64,000 nucleotides of DNA from Ephydatia muelleri (taxonomy: Eukaryota > Porifera > Demospongiae > Spongillida > Spongillidae): NCBI GenBank assembly GCA_013339895.1, contig JABACO010000002.1, forward strand, positions 14,405,426 to 14,469,425, read 5' to 3'. The position numbers were made by a program, and so were the translations under genes. How positions within the stretch are numbered: the first letter of the stretch is position 1; every line of letters begins with the position of its first letter. Shown in pieces: positions 38,289-49,242 of this stretch. The notes under the pieces were generated by a model. The model saw only the letters and a list, made by a program, of their open reading frames with translations, had not been told where the DNA came from and did no database searches.

Positions 38289-38966
38289 TGAGCATCAATT
38301 GGAATATGCACGCGAACGCACAAAATATGCACCAGCGCTATTTTGCACAGGTGTACGCACACGCTCTCCCGATGATGTATGTTTTTATGTAGCAGGGTCA
38401 TTTGCTGTTTTTATAATTTGTTCTTTCACTTCCTCTTTTGTAACGCAATGTGTGTCTGGTTTGTGTGTAAGATGTCAATGTGTACTCTGTGTGAATCACA
38501 ACTGTTTGTTTCAATGTTTCGCGATAGTTTTACCCAACAAGAGTGTCGAAATTACTGTATATTGAAACTATCACTATCTTTCCTGGAGATGTACCATTCA
38601 GTTCTAGTTCATTAATTATGCATTTCTGACAATTGCGTGGCAATTGCTAATGAATTTGTACCTGATTTATTACGTGCTATAGAGGTTCAACAATTACCAA
38701 AACTCATTTTTTTATTGGGACTGCCTATGAATTTAAAAAATGAGCTGTTTCTAATCAGCTAATTAGGTTCGCAAAATTAAGTTAAGATTATAGCATGAAG
38801 ATAATTCTATGTACAAATTTTATTGTTAGAACTAAAAAATTGCGTTTGGTTTTGTATCTGCACTGGACATAAATTGCAAAATAATAGATTTTTCATTCAT
38901 ACACTGAAAAATGATGACAATTAAAAAGGTGGTTCATCGTAACATGTCCAGATCTTACTTGTACAG

Positions 38967-39731
38967 CTACTTGTCCATCTGTATTTGTTCCTTGTACGGT
39001 CCAGTTGATGTTTCCTGGCAATAATCCACCAACTGATGGCAGTCATATCTAATAGCTTTTGTGAGTCCACAGCACGTGGCTGCTAGCTTTGATCTCACAA
39101 TATTGTTCAGACTCGGAGGTTGGAGAGGCATGTGAGAACCGACCTTCTCCAATAGCAGCTTTGCTCTCTTATGGGCCTCAAGCCCCTCACTAATGTGCCA
39201 TGGCAAGCAAATAAGGTAATCCAGCAAACCCTGCTTTATCAAAGTCTGCATTTCATCGTCTCTGCTCAGTATAATATGAAGACTACAGACTCCAGCTTCA
39301 AGGCACAGCAGGTCTATTGGGCACAGTGATGTGCGGCAAAGTGGACTGTACACCAATCTCACTGTAGGGAATGTGTCCTGCCATCTAAATCCTCGGGTAT
39401 TTTCTATCCACTTGCGAAGGAGACTGCAATCAACACTGCAGAGAAACCTAGTCAAGAAGACACCAACTTGAGAGCTTAACTGTTCAGGTAAGAGAGCTGC
39501 TTTGGTCAATGCCAGTTGTGATATCACCATGACACCAAAGTACCTAGAAGTACAAGAAAATGAATGACATGCAGTTCAATGGTCACTATTCTGTGATTAC
39601 TTGGCATAGTTCGAATCTCCAACACAACCCAAATAAACGCTGCATCACTTGATATTGTCAAAAACACTTTCTTAATCCCTAGCATTAGGTGAATATTTAT
39701 CCAGTTGTACTGTACTGCATTGATGATTAGT

Positions 39732-39800
<69 letters not shown>

Positions 39801-41357
39801 ACACACAGACATACACACACATGCTCACACAACACAAACATGCTTACATGACAAAATCAGACTCAAGCTTTAAACAGAGGTCTGGGTCCATATCTTCTAA
39901 TTGAATTGGGTTTGAAGATGTCCTTTCTGGCACCTTCATCAAGGCACCAATGAGTTCTACGTTTGAGAGATACTTGTGTGTGTAAGCATTGTATGAGAGA
40001 TTCTCGAGGCAGCAGAGGACGTTGATGTGCATAGATGTAGTGAAGGTCGGAGTTTCCAGACATCCAGTAAACTGCTTTATTAGATTCTGGTTTGATACTA
40101 TCTGAATTTGATGTTGTTCGTCTTCTGTTATTCTAATCCGAAGCAGGAAAAAGGTCAATTACCTCAAGAATGTTAATCAACAAACACATGCAATTATCTT
40201 TGTTATTATACATTAATTGGGTCAGGAGGAGGGGGGGGGGGGGGGGGGGAGGACAGCTGAAGTGTGTAAACGATGTGTCCAGTGGCCATGAGTACATGTA
40301 TATGCATGCCTTATCAATGCATGCCATTCTGCAAGCGGGGTTTGATAGTGATGAGGTGGTGGTGGTGGGTTACATTATATGGAGAGTGATAGTAAATTAT
40401 ACCCCATTGCTTAAAATAGCTTATTTGCAACACGACTTGCTGGATTAGGCTTCTGACAGCATAAAACAGAACGTCTACTAGTACTATGAATTGCTGGCTT
40501 CTAGTAGTGTCAGGTAGGTTGAGATTTTGAGGAACGGCTATGTGTTTGGATGATATTGGAACTCGAAGGAAGGAACCAATAACATTATCCAAACTATTCA
40601 CAACTTTGTATTTCAAGTGGTGGGGAAACACTATGTAGAGAGAGCCTAATACGAATAGCACATGCGTCTCCAAATACTGGAGGTCAAGATGGCATATATT
40701 GTCCCATGTTTGTTTCAGCAATAACGAGTGAAGCGATGTGATCACATCCAGTCCTCCATTTTTGAGGATAAAGTCGGAGTTTGCGAGGAGCTTTTCGGAT
40801 GGAAACAGTTGTCTGATGCACTGGTCTATATCTTTCACATGAAGTGTGTCAGAAATCGTTTTGCTAAACTCGGGTGAAATCTTGCCGGATGCCAACTGAC
40901 TTTGCTCATTTTTGACAAACTCGAGGGCATTACGAAGTAGCGACATGAGATGAAAAGCGCATTGGACGTCAACAGCTGTCGTGTACTCTAGTGTGATCTG
41001 ATCTCCATCTTTCAACCTGTAGAAATCCAAGCTCTCGCCGTCCGCCATTACAGTAGAGCCAAACGACAGCTTCTGATCGTAGACAGGCACTTGAAGTTCT
41101 TCCCGGATAGCTAGTTTCAATGCCGCTACACTTTCGGGAAACTTTGTCGTGGTAAACGTGCGGTTGGTCGTTGTGTTGTGTGGAGTGCGGAGGAGCAGAA
41201 CGTTAAAGCTGATGGTTATGCTCTGTTCTGACAGACAGGGTCGTTTACTATAATTGGCCTCACCACAACGCTCTTCACGCGCACCGCTCCAATCTTCTCC
41301 ACCACTCCTTTTCGTTACCGTAGCATTTTTCACTTCCTTGGCTTTAGCGTTCTCCAT
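38967..41357 (-). CDS. UBL5: clade II UBL-ARM protein, intact
   Basis: Minus-strand exons 40441-41357, 39848-40132 and 38967-39543 join in frame to 592 residues. The ubiquitin-like segment has the LQVPVYDQKLSF and ADGESLDFYRLKDG phrases of UBL3; the helical part follows and ends YKEQIQMDK. It differs from UBL3/UBL6 at many scattered residues (for example IRQLFPSEKLLANSDFIL against INQLMFSAEKLLANSDFM), so it is an older duplicate than the UBL3/UBL6 pair. Intron 1 has the GC donor. A poly(A) signal is at 38819-38824 on the minus strand. Element E3 begins 68 bp before the ATG, so only the CCACGCCC box and little else of the original upstream region adjoin the gene. It is convergent with R3. Confidence 0.85.
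39737..39795. repeat. (CA)n in UBL5 intron 2
   Basis: About 60 bp of CA at the clade II intron 2 position. Confidence 0.95.
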
Positions 41358-41375
41358 ACCAGTAGGTAGATCTAT

Positions 41376-41383
41376 GGGCGTGG
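41376..41383 (-). promoter_or_regulatory. CCACGCCC box upstream of UBL5
   Basis: Kept 19 bp upstream of the ATG, inside the 68 bp left between the gene and element E3. Retention in this short remnant is the best hint that it matters. Confidence 0.45.
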
Positions 41384-41900
41384 TTCAGATGCCAGATCAA
41401 TAATTTTTAATTACAACCGTATCTGAACCTGCGGCAGCAGGTTCAATATAGGATTGATTGAGGATTGATGAATATCATTAAAAAAACTTCACTCGCGTCT
41501 GGAGGGACTACGGAGAAACGGATCGCTTATCTCTTTGTCGCGATGGAACGAGAACTCAAAGATCTACAGTTCTACGTTTGTTCCGTACCATAAAACGGTG
41601 TGCTTTTAGAGAAACAAACGAATTCCTGTTCTACGTGCCCAGTCCTAAAATTATTCTTGGTCGTCGTCGTCGTCTTCTTCTTTTTCCTTAGGAAGGTATA
41701 ACTCGAGCTACGAACGGTTTTGAATAACGGCAATAGCACCAATATCTTCGGAATTCACCTGCACGGTGCCCTTTAAGGTCATTAGAAAGACTACAGCGAG
41801 AAGTACCTCATGCGGTAGCAAGTTCTGTATAGGATATGAAGTTATTGCAGAAGTTTATTTGGTTTATTGTTGATTGATGAAGTTATTTTACAGCATGCAG

Positions 41901-41908
41901 TATAAATA
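41901..41908 (+). promoter_or_regulatory. TATA box of E3
   Basis: tataaata at the same distance from the coding start as in E1. Confidence 0.6.
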
Positions 41909-42095
41909 CTCCGACCTGCACGAAATTTATTTGGTGTTCCTATCGAAACTTTGGCTAGTGAAGTTAAATGCCTTAGCGTAATCGAAAGAAGAGATCTAAG
42001 CAACGAGCGGAATACCTTCAAAAGCAAGACGATATTTTATCACAAGAAAACAAGGCTAAAGCCCGAGCGCGCTACAAGGCTAAAGCCCGAGCGCG

Positions 42096-42410
42096 CTACA
42101 AGGCCGATCCCGAAAAGAAGAAGGCCTCTGTACGCGACAGCTACAAGGCCGATCCCGAAAAAAAGAAGGCCTCTGTACGCGACAGCTACAAGGCCGATCC
42201 CGAAAAGAAGAAGGCCTCTGTACGCGACAGCTACAAGGCCGATCCCGAAAAGAAGAAGGCCTCTGTACGCGACAGCTACAAGGCCGATCCCGAAAAGAAG
42301 GCCTCTGTACGCAACAGCTACAAGGCCGATCCCGAAAAGAAGAAGGCCTCTGTACGCGACAGCTACAAGGCCGATCCCGAAAAGAAGAAGGCCTCTGTAC
42401 GCGACAGCTA
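42096..42410 (+). repeat. 45-bp coding minisatellite of E3
   Basis: Seven units of tacaaggccgatcccgaaaa followed by gaagaaggcctctgtacgcgacagc; one unit is a codon shorter. E1 and E4 have one unit and E2 two. Two reading frames stay open through the array, which is a property of the unit, not evidence of overlapping genes. Confidence 0.9.
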
Positions 42411-43054
42411 CAACGCAGATATTGAATCTAAGCAATCTGCTAAAAGGCAGCGATATCAAGAGGACGTCGAGGAGAACCGTGCTGCTAAAAGGCAGCGATA
42501 TCAAGAGGACGTCGAGGAGAACCGCGCTGCTAAAAGGCAGCGATATCAAGAGGACGTCGAGGAGAACCGCGCTGCTAAAAGGCAGAAATACGAGGACAAT
42601 TCAGCTGCCATTAAGGCATCTGAAAGGAATCGGTATTGGAATGACCCCGCTGTCCGATTGGCTAAACGTGCTGCCGAGAGGAAGCGGTATCGCATGGGTC
42701 ACCGAACTACCACTACCACCCAAAGGTATGTCATGACATGCATGTTGTATTGAACTAGCATTAAAAAGCTATAGGAAGATGTGCATGCAACATGTGTACA
42801 GCACGCATGTAAGGTATCTGCACAAAACCATTCACTTCACATGTACAGCATGCATGGTGACCCAACTGTTGTGTAGTCCTTTCTCCTTTGTGACCTGTCT
42901 ATTGAATGTTGGGGTGTCATCCTTAATCTGATGTACAAAAAGGCTTCCTTATCTGATGTACAATGGCAGCCCCCTGCAACTTTGTATGAGTTTAATTGCA
43001 TTTGCTAGGGTTGAGCACTGAAAATTATATATAGATATATGGGGCACCTACTCC

Positions 43055-43290
43055 CATGGCCAATGTAAAAATTATGTACATATACAAGAATGTCTGGAAT
43101 AAGACATTATTGGAGGGGAGGTCTTTCCCATGGCCAATGTACATATACAAGAATGTCTGGAATAAGACACCATTGGAGGGGAGGTCTTTCTCATGGCCAA
43201 TGTACATATACAAAATCTGTAGTTTATGACCAATTTCCCATGGCCAATGTACATATACAATCATTGGAGAGGGAGGTCTTTCCCATGTAA
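43055..43290. repeat. 63-bp tandem repeat in the E3 intron
   Basis: Two full and two partial units containing catggccaatgtacatatac, gtctggaataagaca and ggaggtctttcc. Not seen in the other E copies. Confidence 0.85.
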
Positions 43291-44080
43291 ACATTGTTAC
43301 TTGCACACACACACACACACACAGCCACTCCCCCCTTATCTGTGAGATCATGAATATGCATACTGATCAGTGATGTAACGGATGAAATTGAACCAATAGA
43401 ATTGTAGCACAGCCGGCACACATGTTAAGGTTTTTCATGTATAAAAGCTACTCACCCACCAAATAGTGCACTTTGCTTGCTGAGAAGAAAAAGGTAAAAA
43501 CTAAATCCTTGCACTTTGTTTCTATACTCTCTGTCATGTTGATTCAGATGGAATATGCAAGATTTTTTGAACAGGACTCGGAGGACGAAATACATCCTCC
43601 GACTCCTCTACCGTTCACGCAGCCACCGCCCCCCGCCACCGCTGCTAGAAGCAGTGCTGCCCCCCAATCATCCGCCGCCAGCAGTAGCAGCAGCATTGTC
43701 CCCACCGCCAGCAGCAGCAGAGCTACCGCCACCAGCAGTAGCAGCAGGGCTACCCCCGCCGCTACCAGCAGAAGCAGCAGAGCGGCCCCCGCCGCTACCA
43801 GCACTAGCCCCACCACCGGCACCTATACCAGTGCCCCAACCACCACTTCGCCTGCTGCCCCCCTGGCCGCTGCCACCACCATCCACATGGCTCCCATGGC
43901 CACAATGAGGCCGCCGGAGAAGACGAGGAGTTCGAGGACAAGGCCGAACCGTTAATTACATAAAAAATTCGTATACTTACCATTATTATTAAAAAATTTA
44001 ACCTCCCTCCCTCCCTCCTTTCGTAAATTTAAATCAATTTATCACCACTTATAAAGACGCCAGAGGAAAACTTATGAAAC

Positions 44081-44333
44081 AAGTAAATAAAAACTTTCTC
44101 TAACGAGAAAGTTGTTGGTATATAGGATTGACCAATCGTGGTGTAAAAAGCACAGATTGAAATAGGCCTATATTTAGCACACTAACGTTATAACAGTGCA
44201 TGCCTGAGTGATGGGCTAAATATAGGCCTATTTTCAATTTTCCAGTCAAATTTCTGTCACTCTTGTTTCTGTGCTTTTTACACCACGATTATATACCAAC
44301 AACTTTCTCGTTAGAGAAAGTTTTTATTTACTT
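44081..44333. repeat. Palindromic MITE-like sequence M2
   Basis: As M1, about 250 bp; the left arm is about 35 bp shorter (it lacks the gaaacaagagtgacag part). It forms the right end of E3. Confidence 0.8.
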
Positions 44334-44605
44334 GTCTATATTTATTATGGCGTCCCAATAAATACCATTTGGAGCTTTTCCACATTCATTTCAGCACTAG
44401 ACAAAACCAGTGCGCACTGTCGAGGCGCGCTAGTTTTCTGTCAGTATACTAGCGTCACGCAGGATATGGTCTGCTGTCCTGTTGACTTTCATGAAGCACT
44501 CGAATGGCAAACGATTTAAAAACGCCTGATAGTTGGGCACGAAACGTATCTTTTCCTAAAGAGGGATATGTCTTGTTTATGCCTAGACATATTTGGGATA
44601 TAATT
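44334..44605. other. UBL upstream spacer displaced by E3
   Basis: Inverted equivalent of 15811-16100 (ggcgtcccaataaatacc … gggatataattattggg). Its position on the far side of E3 from UBL5 shows that E3 split the original intergenic region. No gene. Confidence 0.65.
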
Positions 44606-44618
44606 ATTGGGTAGTGTT

Positions 44619-44621
<3 letters not shown>

Positions 44622-44701
<80 letters not shown>
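44622..44701. repeat. (CA)n next to the gypsy remnant
   Basis: About 80 bp of CA between the spacer and the LTR-like end. Confidence 0.95.
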
Positions 44702-44702
<1 letters not shown>

Positions 44703-44705
<3 letters not shown>

Positions 44706-44863
44706 TGTGAACCACGCAAATACCGACGTTAACGTGCCCAACAAGACACTCACTGATCTGGTTTGACTTGATCGATCAATCACAATGACAACTACAATAC
44801 ACGTGTTCCAATTACTCACTCGGTTCCGTTCCGGAATCGTACTAACATACATACATCATTACA
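44703..44863 (-). repeat. Candidate 3' LTR of the gypsy remnant
   Basis: A TG…CA-bounded 161 bp next to a polypurine-like GTAGGGGGGGATAG. There is no second LTR in the window to confirm it. Confidence 0.4.
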
Positions 44864-47798
44864 CTATCCCCCCCTACAAAAAAAAAATAAAACATCTACT
44901 TCATATAGCCATCCTTGAATCGGGCCGGTTTACGATGCTCTCTAGACGGGTATCGACGAGGTACAGTGGGCAGTTCCCGTGTGTGCACTTCGTTTCCGTC
45001 CTCTTCTTGTTCATTCTCTTCAGTTATGGCCAGATCATCCTCATCCCCTTGCCGCACAGAATTATCCATAACAGGTAATAGATCCTCATTCTCTTCAGTT
45101 ATGGTCAGGTCATCCTCATCCCGTTGCTGCACAGGATTATCCATAACAGGTAATGGATTCTCACCATGATCTAACATGTCCTCAGCAGGTGGGATGTCCT
45201 CTTGGAACACATCCCTTGCAGGCAGGTCAAGGTCCAGTGGTGCCTGTACCATAGTGTCATCATCAATCTCCTCTAATTGCAATTTGTCCCCATAACCCTT
45301 GCCTGTATGCTTAGGGTTCATAGGTTGTTCCTTTACCTCCTTTGCTGGTTCTACTGTGGCACGTGGGACTTGGTTACAGATCTTCAATCTGTCGAAATGG
45401 ACAACCTTACGAAGTCGCTTTTTGTCCAAGCTTTGGATGCGGTATGTCACATCTGATAACTTCGTTATCACCTTATATGGGCCCGTCCATGGATGGTGCA
45501 GCTTTCGAGATCCTCCTCGTGGCACAACTGGAGAATGCAGCCACACATAGTCCCCGATGATGTACGGTTTCCCATGAGCCCGTTTATCATACAAATCCTT
45601 CTGTCGCTGCTGCTGCATCCCTGCTGTATTACGCACAGTGTCATACGCGTCTTGAAGAGACTCCTTTAGATTCTGTGCGTGTTCACCATAAGACCTGTCT
45701 TTGCTTCCCCCAGTGCCTGTCATCAAATCAAGCGGCAGCCTTGCTTGCCTACCAAACATCAGAAAGAAGGGTGTGTACCCTGTAGTGGGATGCACACTGG
45801 TATTGTAGGCAAAACAGACACGTTGAAGGTGGTCTTCCCATTCAAATGGCTTCCTCTCTGCTGTCGTAGCAAGCATATCAAGGAGGGTTCTGTTGAATCG
45901 TTCTACTAACCCATCTCCTTGAGGGTGATAAGGTGTTGTTCTGGACTTGCTAATGTTAAGGATTTTGCAGATCTGTGCAACCAGCTCCGACTCAAATTGC
46001 CGTCCTTGGTCTGAATGAAGCTGTTCAGGGGGTGAAAACCGAAAGAACAACTCTTCTGTGAGTTTTTGTGCTACCGTTTCAGCTTCTTGATTGGGGATTG
46101 CATAGGCTTCCATCCAATGCGTGAAGTGATCTCCAGCAACTAATATGTATCTGTTTCCTCTTCGGCTTTCAGGTAATGGACCCAAGATATCAACAGCTAC
46201 AAGCTGCATTGGCGAGCCAACCGCAAATGTTTGCAGTGGTGCTTTCTGTTTCGGTGCTGCTGTTTTTCTTGTGGTGCACAGGTCACATGTCTTGCACCAA
46301 CTCTTCACATCAGCATAGTGACCTGGCCAGTAATAGCGTTCTTTTAGCCGTCCCCAACATTTTGCTCTCTCCTAGGTGACCCCCTGATACACCTGCATGT
46401 AATTCCTCAAGGATTCCTTTCCTCATCGACCTTGGAACAACCACTTGCAACACATATTCCATGGAACTGTGGTGATTTTCAAAGCGTCTGTAGAGAATTC
46501 CACCTTGGATTAGCAGCTGGTCCCAAATCTGTACAAGGCGCCGTGTCTCCAAGCTTTTCCCTTTTACATCATCATCCCTGAGACGTTTTCCTTTTTCAAA
46601 TGCATGAACTATGATTCCCAGTGACTCATCATTCAATTGCAGAGTTTTGACTTCCTCCACTGGTCTGCCTCTTAAACTGATGCCCTTTATAGCAGCCGTA
46701 CTCCCTGCAGTTGGCTCTGTGTCCTCCCTCCCACACTGTTGACAAGGGATCCTGGACATGGCATCTGCATTACCGTGCTTCTGACCTGCTCTGTGAAGGA
46801 TGGTAAAAGTATACTCCTGCAATTGTTCAATCCATCGTGCAATCTGCCCCTCCGGTTCTCGAAACGTTGCCAGCCATTTCAATGCTCCATGATCGGTTCT
46901 AAGAGTGAATTCTCTTCCGAGTAGGTAGGGACGGAAGTGTTGGACAAATGTCACCACCGCCAACAACTCCCTTCTAGTCACACAATAGTTCCGTTCAGGT
47001 TTACTCAGTACACGGCTGGCATATGAAACCACATGCTCTGAGCCGTCATCATGGATTTGGGACAGGACTGCCCCAATCCCCATGTCACTGGCATCGGTTG
47101 TCCAGGATAAAAGGTCTTGTAAAATCTGGAAATGCCAGAATAGGTGCTGAGACAAGGCAACTCTTCAGTTGTCAAACGCTCTCTGACATTCAGTGGTCCA
47201 CCTGAACTGGGCATTCCTTTCCGTCAGCCGATGAAGAGGCTTTGCCATTGCTGCAAAATCTTGAACAAATCTTCTATAGTAGTTTGCCAGGCCAAGGAAG
47301 CGTTTGTACTTCCGTACATGATGATGGAACTGGCCATTTAGATACTTGCTCAGTTTTGGAATGGTCAGTTGCAATCCCATCTTGTGACACAATGTGGCCC
47401 AGAAAGGTCACCTCTTTTCGGCACAACTTGCACTTAGATGGCTGCAACTTCAGGCCTGCTTGTCGTATGCGCTCAAAAACCATGCTGAGGTTTGTAAGAT
47501 GGTCCAGAAATGTTCGTCCAATGATGATGACATCATCCAGGTATACCAAACACCTATTCCACTGCAACCCGGCTAATATCATGTCCATCAGACGCTGAAA
47601 GGTGGCTGGCGCATTACAGAGTCCAAATGGCATGACTGTAAATTCAAACAGACCCTCTGGGGTACAAAAGGCTGTTTTTTCCTGGTCTGCAGGGTTCATC
47701 TGGACCTGCCAATACCCACTAATGAGGTCCAGTGTGCTGAACCATTTGGATCCTGATAATGTGTCTAAGGTATCATCTATCCGTGGAAGTGGGTAGGC
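44703..47798 (-). mobile_element. Ty3/gypsy retrotransposon, 3' part, fossil cut by gap 2
   Basis: Minus strand. Parts: reverse transcriptase (about 47798-47280, containing FTVMPFGLCNAPATF and YLDDVIIIG), RNase H (about 47150-46700, DASDMGIGAVLSQ), and zinc-binding plus integrase core (about 46450-45000, with DILGPLPESRRGNRYILV and HPQGDGLVERFNRTL) with an acidic C-terminal tail. The order RT-RNase H-integrase defines the gypsy group. A candidate 3' LTR of about 160 bp (44703-44863) begins TGTAATG, ends CACAACA on this strand, and is preceded by a G-rich polypurine tract. The 5' part, gag, protease and other LTR lie in or beyond the gap. Broken, with about two or three interruptions visible; moderately old. 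Confidence 0.85.
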
Positions 47799-48798
47799 NN
47801 NNNNNNNNNNNNNNNNNNNNNNNNNNNNNNNNNNNNNNNNNNNNNNNNNNNNNNNNNNNNNNNNNNNNNNNNNNNNNNNNNNNNNNNNNNNNNNNNNNNN
47901 NNNNNNNNNNNNNNNNNNNNNNNNNNNNNNNNNNNNNNNNNNNNNNNNNNNNNNNNNNNNNNNNNNNNNNNNNNNNNNNNNNNNNNNNNNNNNNNNNNNN
48001 NNNNNNNNNNNNNNNNNNNNNNNNNNNNNNNNNNNNNNNNNNNNNNNNNNNNNNNNNNNNNNNNNNNNNNNNNNNNNNNNNNNNNNNNNNNNNNNNNNNN
48101 NNNNNNNNNNNNNNNNNNNNNNNNNNNNNNNNNNNNNNNNNNNNNNNNNNNNNNNNNNNNNNNNNNNNNNNNNNNNNNNNNNNNNNNNNNNNNNNNNNNN
48201 NNNNNNNNNNNNNNNNNNNNNNNNNNNNNNNNNNNNNNNNNNNNNNNNNNNNNNNNNNNNNNNNNNNNNNNNNNNNNNNNNNNNNNNNNNNNNNNNNNNN
48301 NNNNNNNNNNNNNNNNNNNNNNNNNNNNNNNNNNNNNNNNNNNNNNNNNNNNNNNNNNNNNNNNNNNNNNNNNNNNNNNNNNNNNNNNNNNNNNNNNNNN
48401 NNNNNNNNNNNNNNNNNNNNNNNNNNNNNNNNNNNNNNNNNNNNNNNNNNNNNNNNNNNNNNNNNNNNNNNNNNNNNNNNNNNNNNNNNNNNNNNNNNNN
48501 NNNNNNNNNNNNNNNNNNNNNNNNNNNNNNNNNNNNNNNNNNNNNNNNNNNNNNNNNNNNNNNNNNNNNNNNNNNNNNNNNNNNNNNNNNNNNNNNNNNN
48601 NNNNNNNNNNNNNNNNNNNNNNNNNNNNNNNNNNNNNNNNNNNNNNNNNNNNNNNNNNNNNNNNNNNNNNNNNNNNNNNNNNNNNNNNNNNNNNNNNNNN
48701 NNNNNNNNNNNNNNNNNNNNNNNNNNNNNNNNNNNNNNNNNNNNNNNNNNNNNNNNNNNNNNNNNNNNNNNNNNNNNNNNNNNNNNNNNNNNNNNNNN
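47799..48798. other. Assembly gap 2 (1000 N)
   Basis: Exactly 1000 N; true size unknown. It cuts the gypsy remnant on the left and the intron of R4 on the right. Confidence 1.
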
Positions 48799-48849
48799 TA
48801 TGGGATACAGTATCTAATGTATCACTCATTATGCACCTGTGATATACTT

Positions 48850-49242
48850 TTTCTCTTCCCTCCTCCCATCCCCTTGCTTCCTCTAACCCTCTCCCTTTTC
48901 TTTCCCCTCCCTTCTTCCCCTCCCCTTTACCTCCATTCCCCTCCCTTCCCCTCCCCTTTACCTCAATTCCCCTCCCTTCCCCTCCCTCCCCTCCCTCCCC
49001 TTCCCCTCCCTCCCTTCCCCTCCCCTCCCTTCCTTCCCCTCCCTCCCTTCCCTCCCCCTCCCTTCCCCTCCCTCCCTTCCCCTCTCCTCTTCCCCTCTCT
49101 CTCTTCCCCTCTCTCTCCTTCCCCTCTCTCCTCCCTTCCCCTGTCCCTCTTCTTCCCATCCCCTCCCTTCCCTCCCTTCCTCCCCCTCCCCCCTCCCCTC
49201 CTCCCTCCCTTCCCCTTTTCTCTCCCTCCTCCCCCCTTCCAG
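48850..49242 (+). repeat. (CCCTCC)n tract before the R4 first visible exon
   Basis: Very like 34370-34738 of R3, including the preceding tatgggatacagtatctaatg, so R3 and R4 are close relatives here. Confidence 0.9.

Larger units (their letters stand above)
41425..44333 (+). mobile_element. E3: complete E element, first 15-residue repeat expanded
   Basis: Bounded on the left by the hairpin gaacctgcggcagcaggttc (41425-41444) and on the right by palindrome M2 (44081-44333). Outside both ends the sequence is the contiguous UBL upstream region seen at UBL3/UBL6 (…aaccgtatct | tatggcgtccc…), so the whole 2.9 kb is an insertion. TATA 41901-41908; exon 1 about 41968-42725 with some seven 45-bp YKADPEKKKASVRDS units, then three to four YQEDVEENRAAKRQR units, ending at donor gtatgt; exon 2 from 43550 (MEYARFFEQDSEDE) with a Pro/Ser/Ala-rich stretch to about 43955. 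The start of exon 1 is interrupted, so protein output is doubtful. No transposase is recognised. Confidence 0.65.

Noticed and set aside
41425-41444. Hairpin at the E end as a Helitron 3' terminus
   Set aside because: No CTRR after it and no A/T target junction; the E coding parts show no Rep or helicase.
41951-42736. RPIPKRRRPLYATAT-repeat protein in the second open frame of E3
   Set aside because: Alternative frame of the 45-bp unit; the other E copies conserve the KADPEKKKASVRDS frame with a shared start codon.
43473-43955. Ser/Ala-rich, Pro-rich and Gly/Ala-rich frames on both strands of the E second exon as separate genes
   Set aside because: Low-complexity GC-rich repeat open in several frames; at most one is used, as exon 2 of the element.
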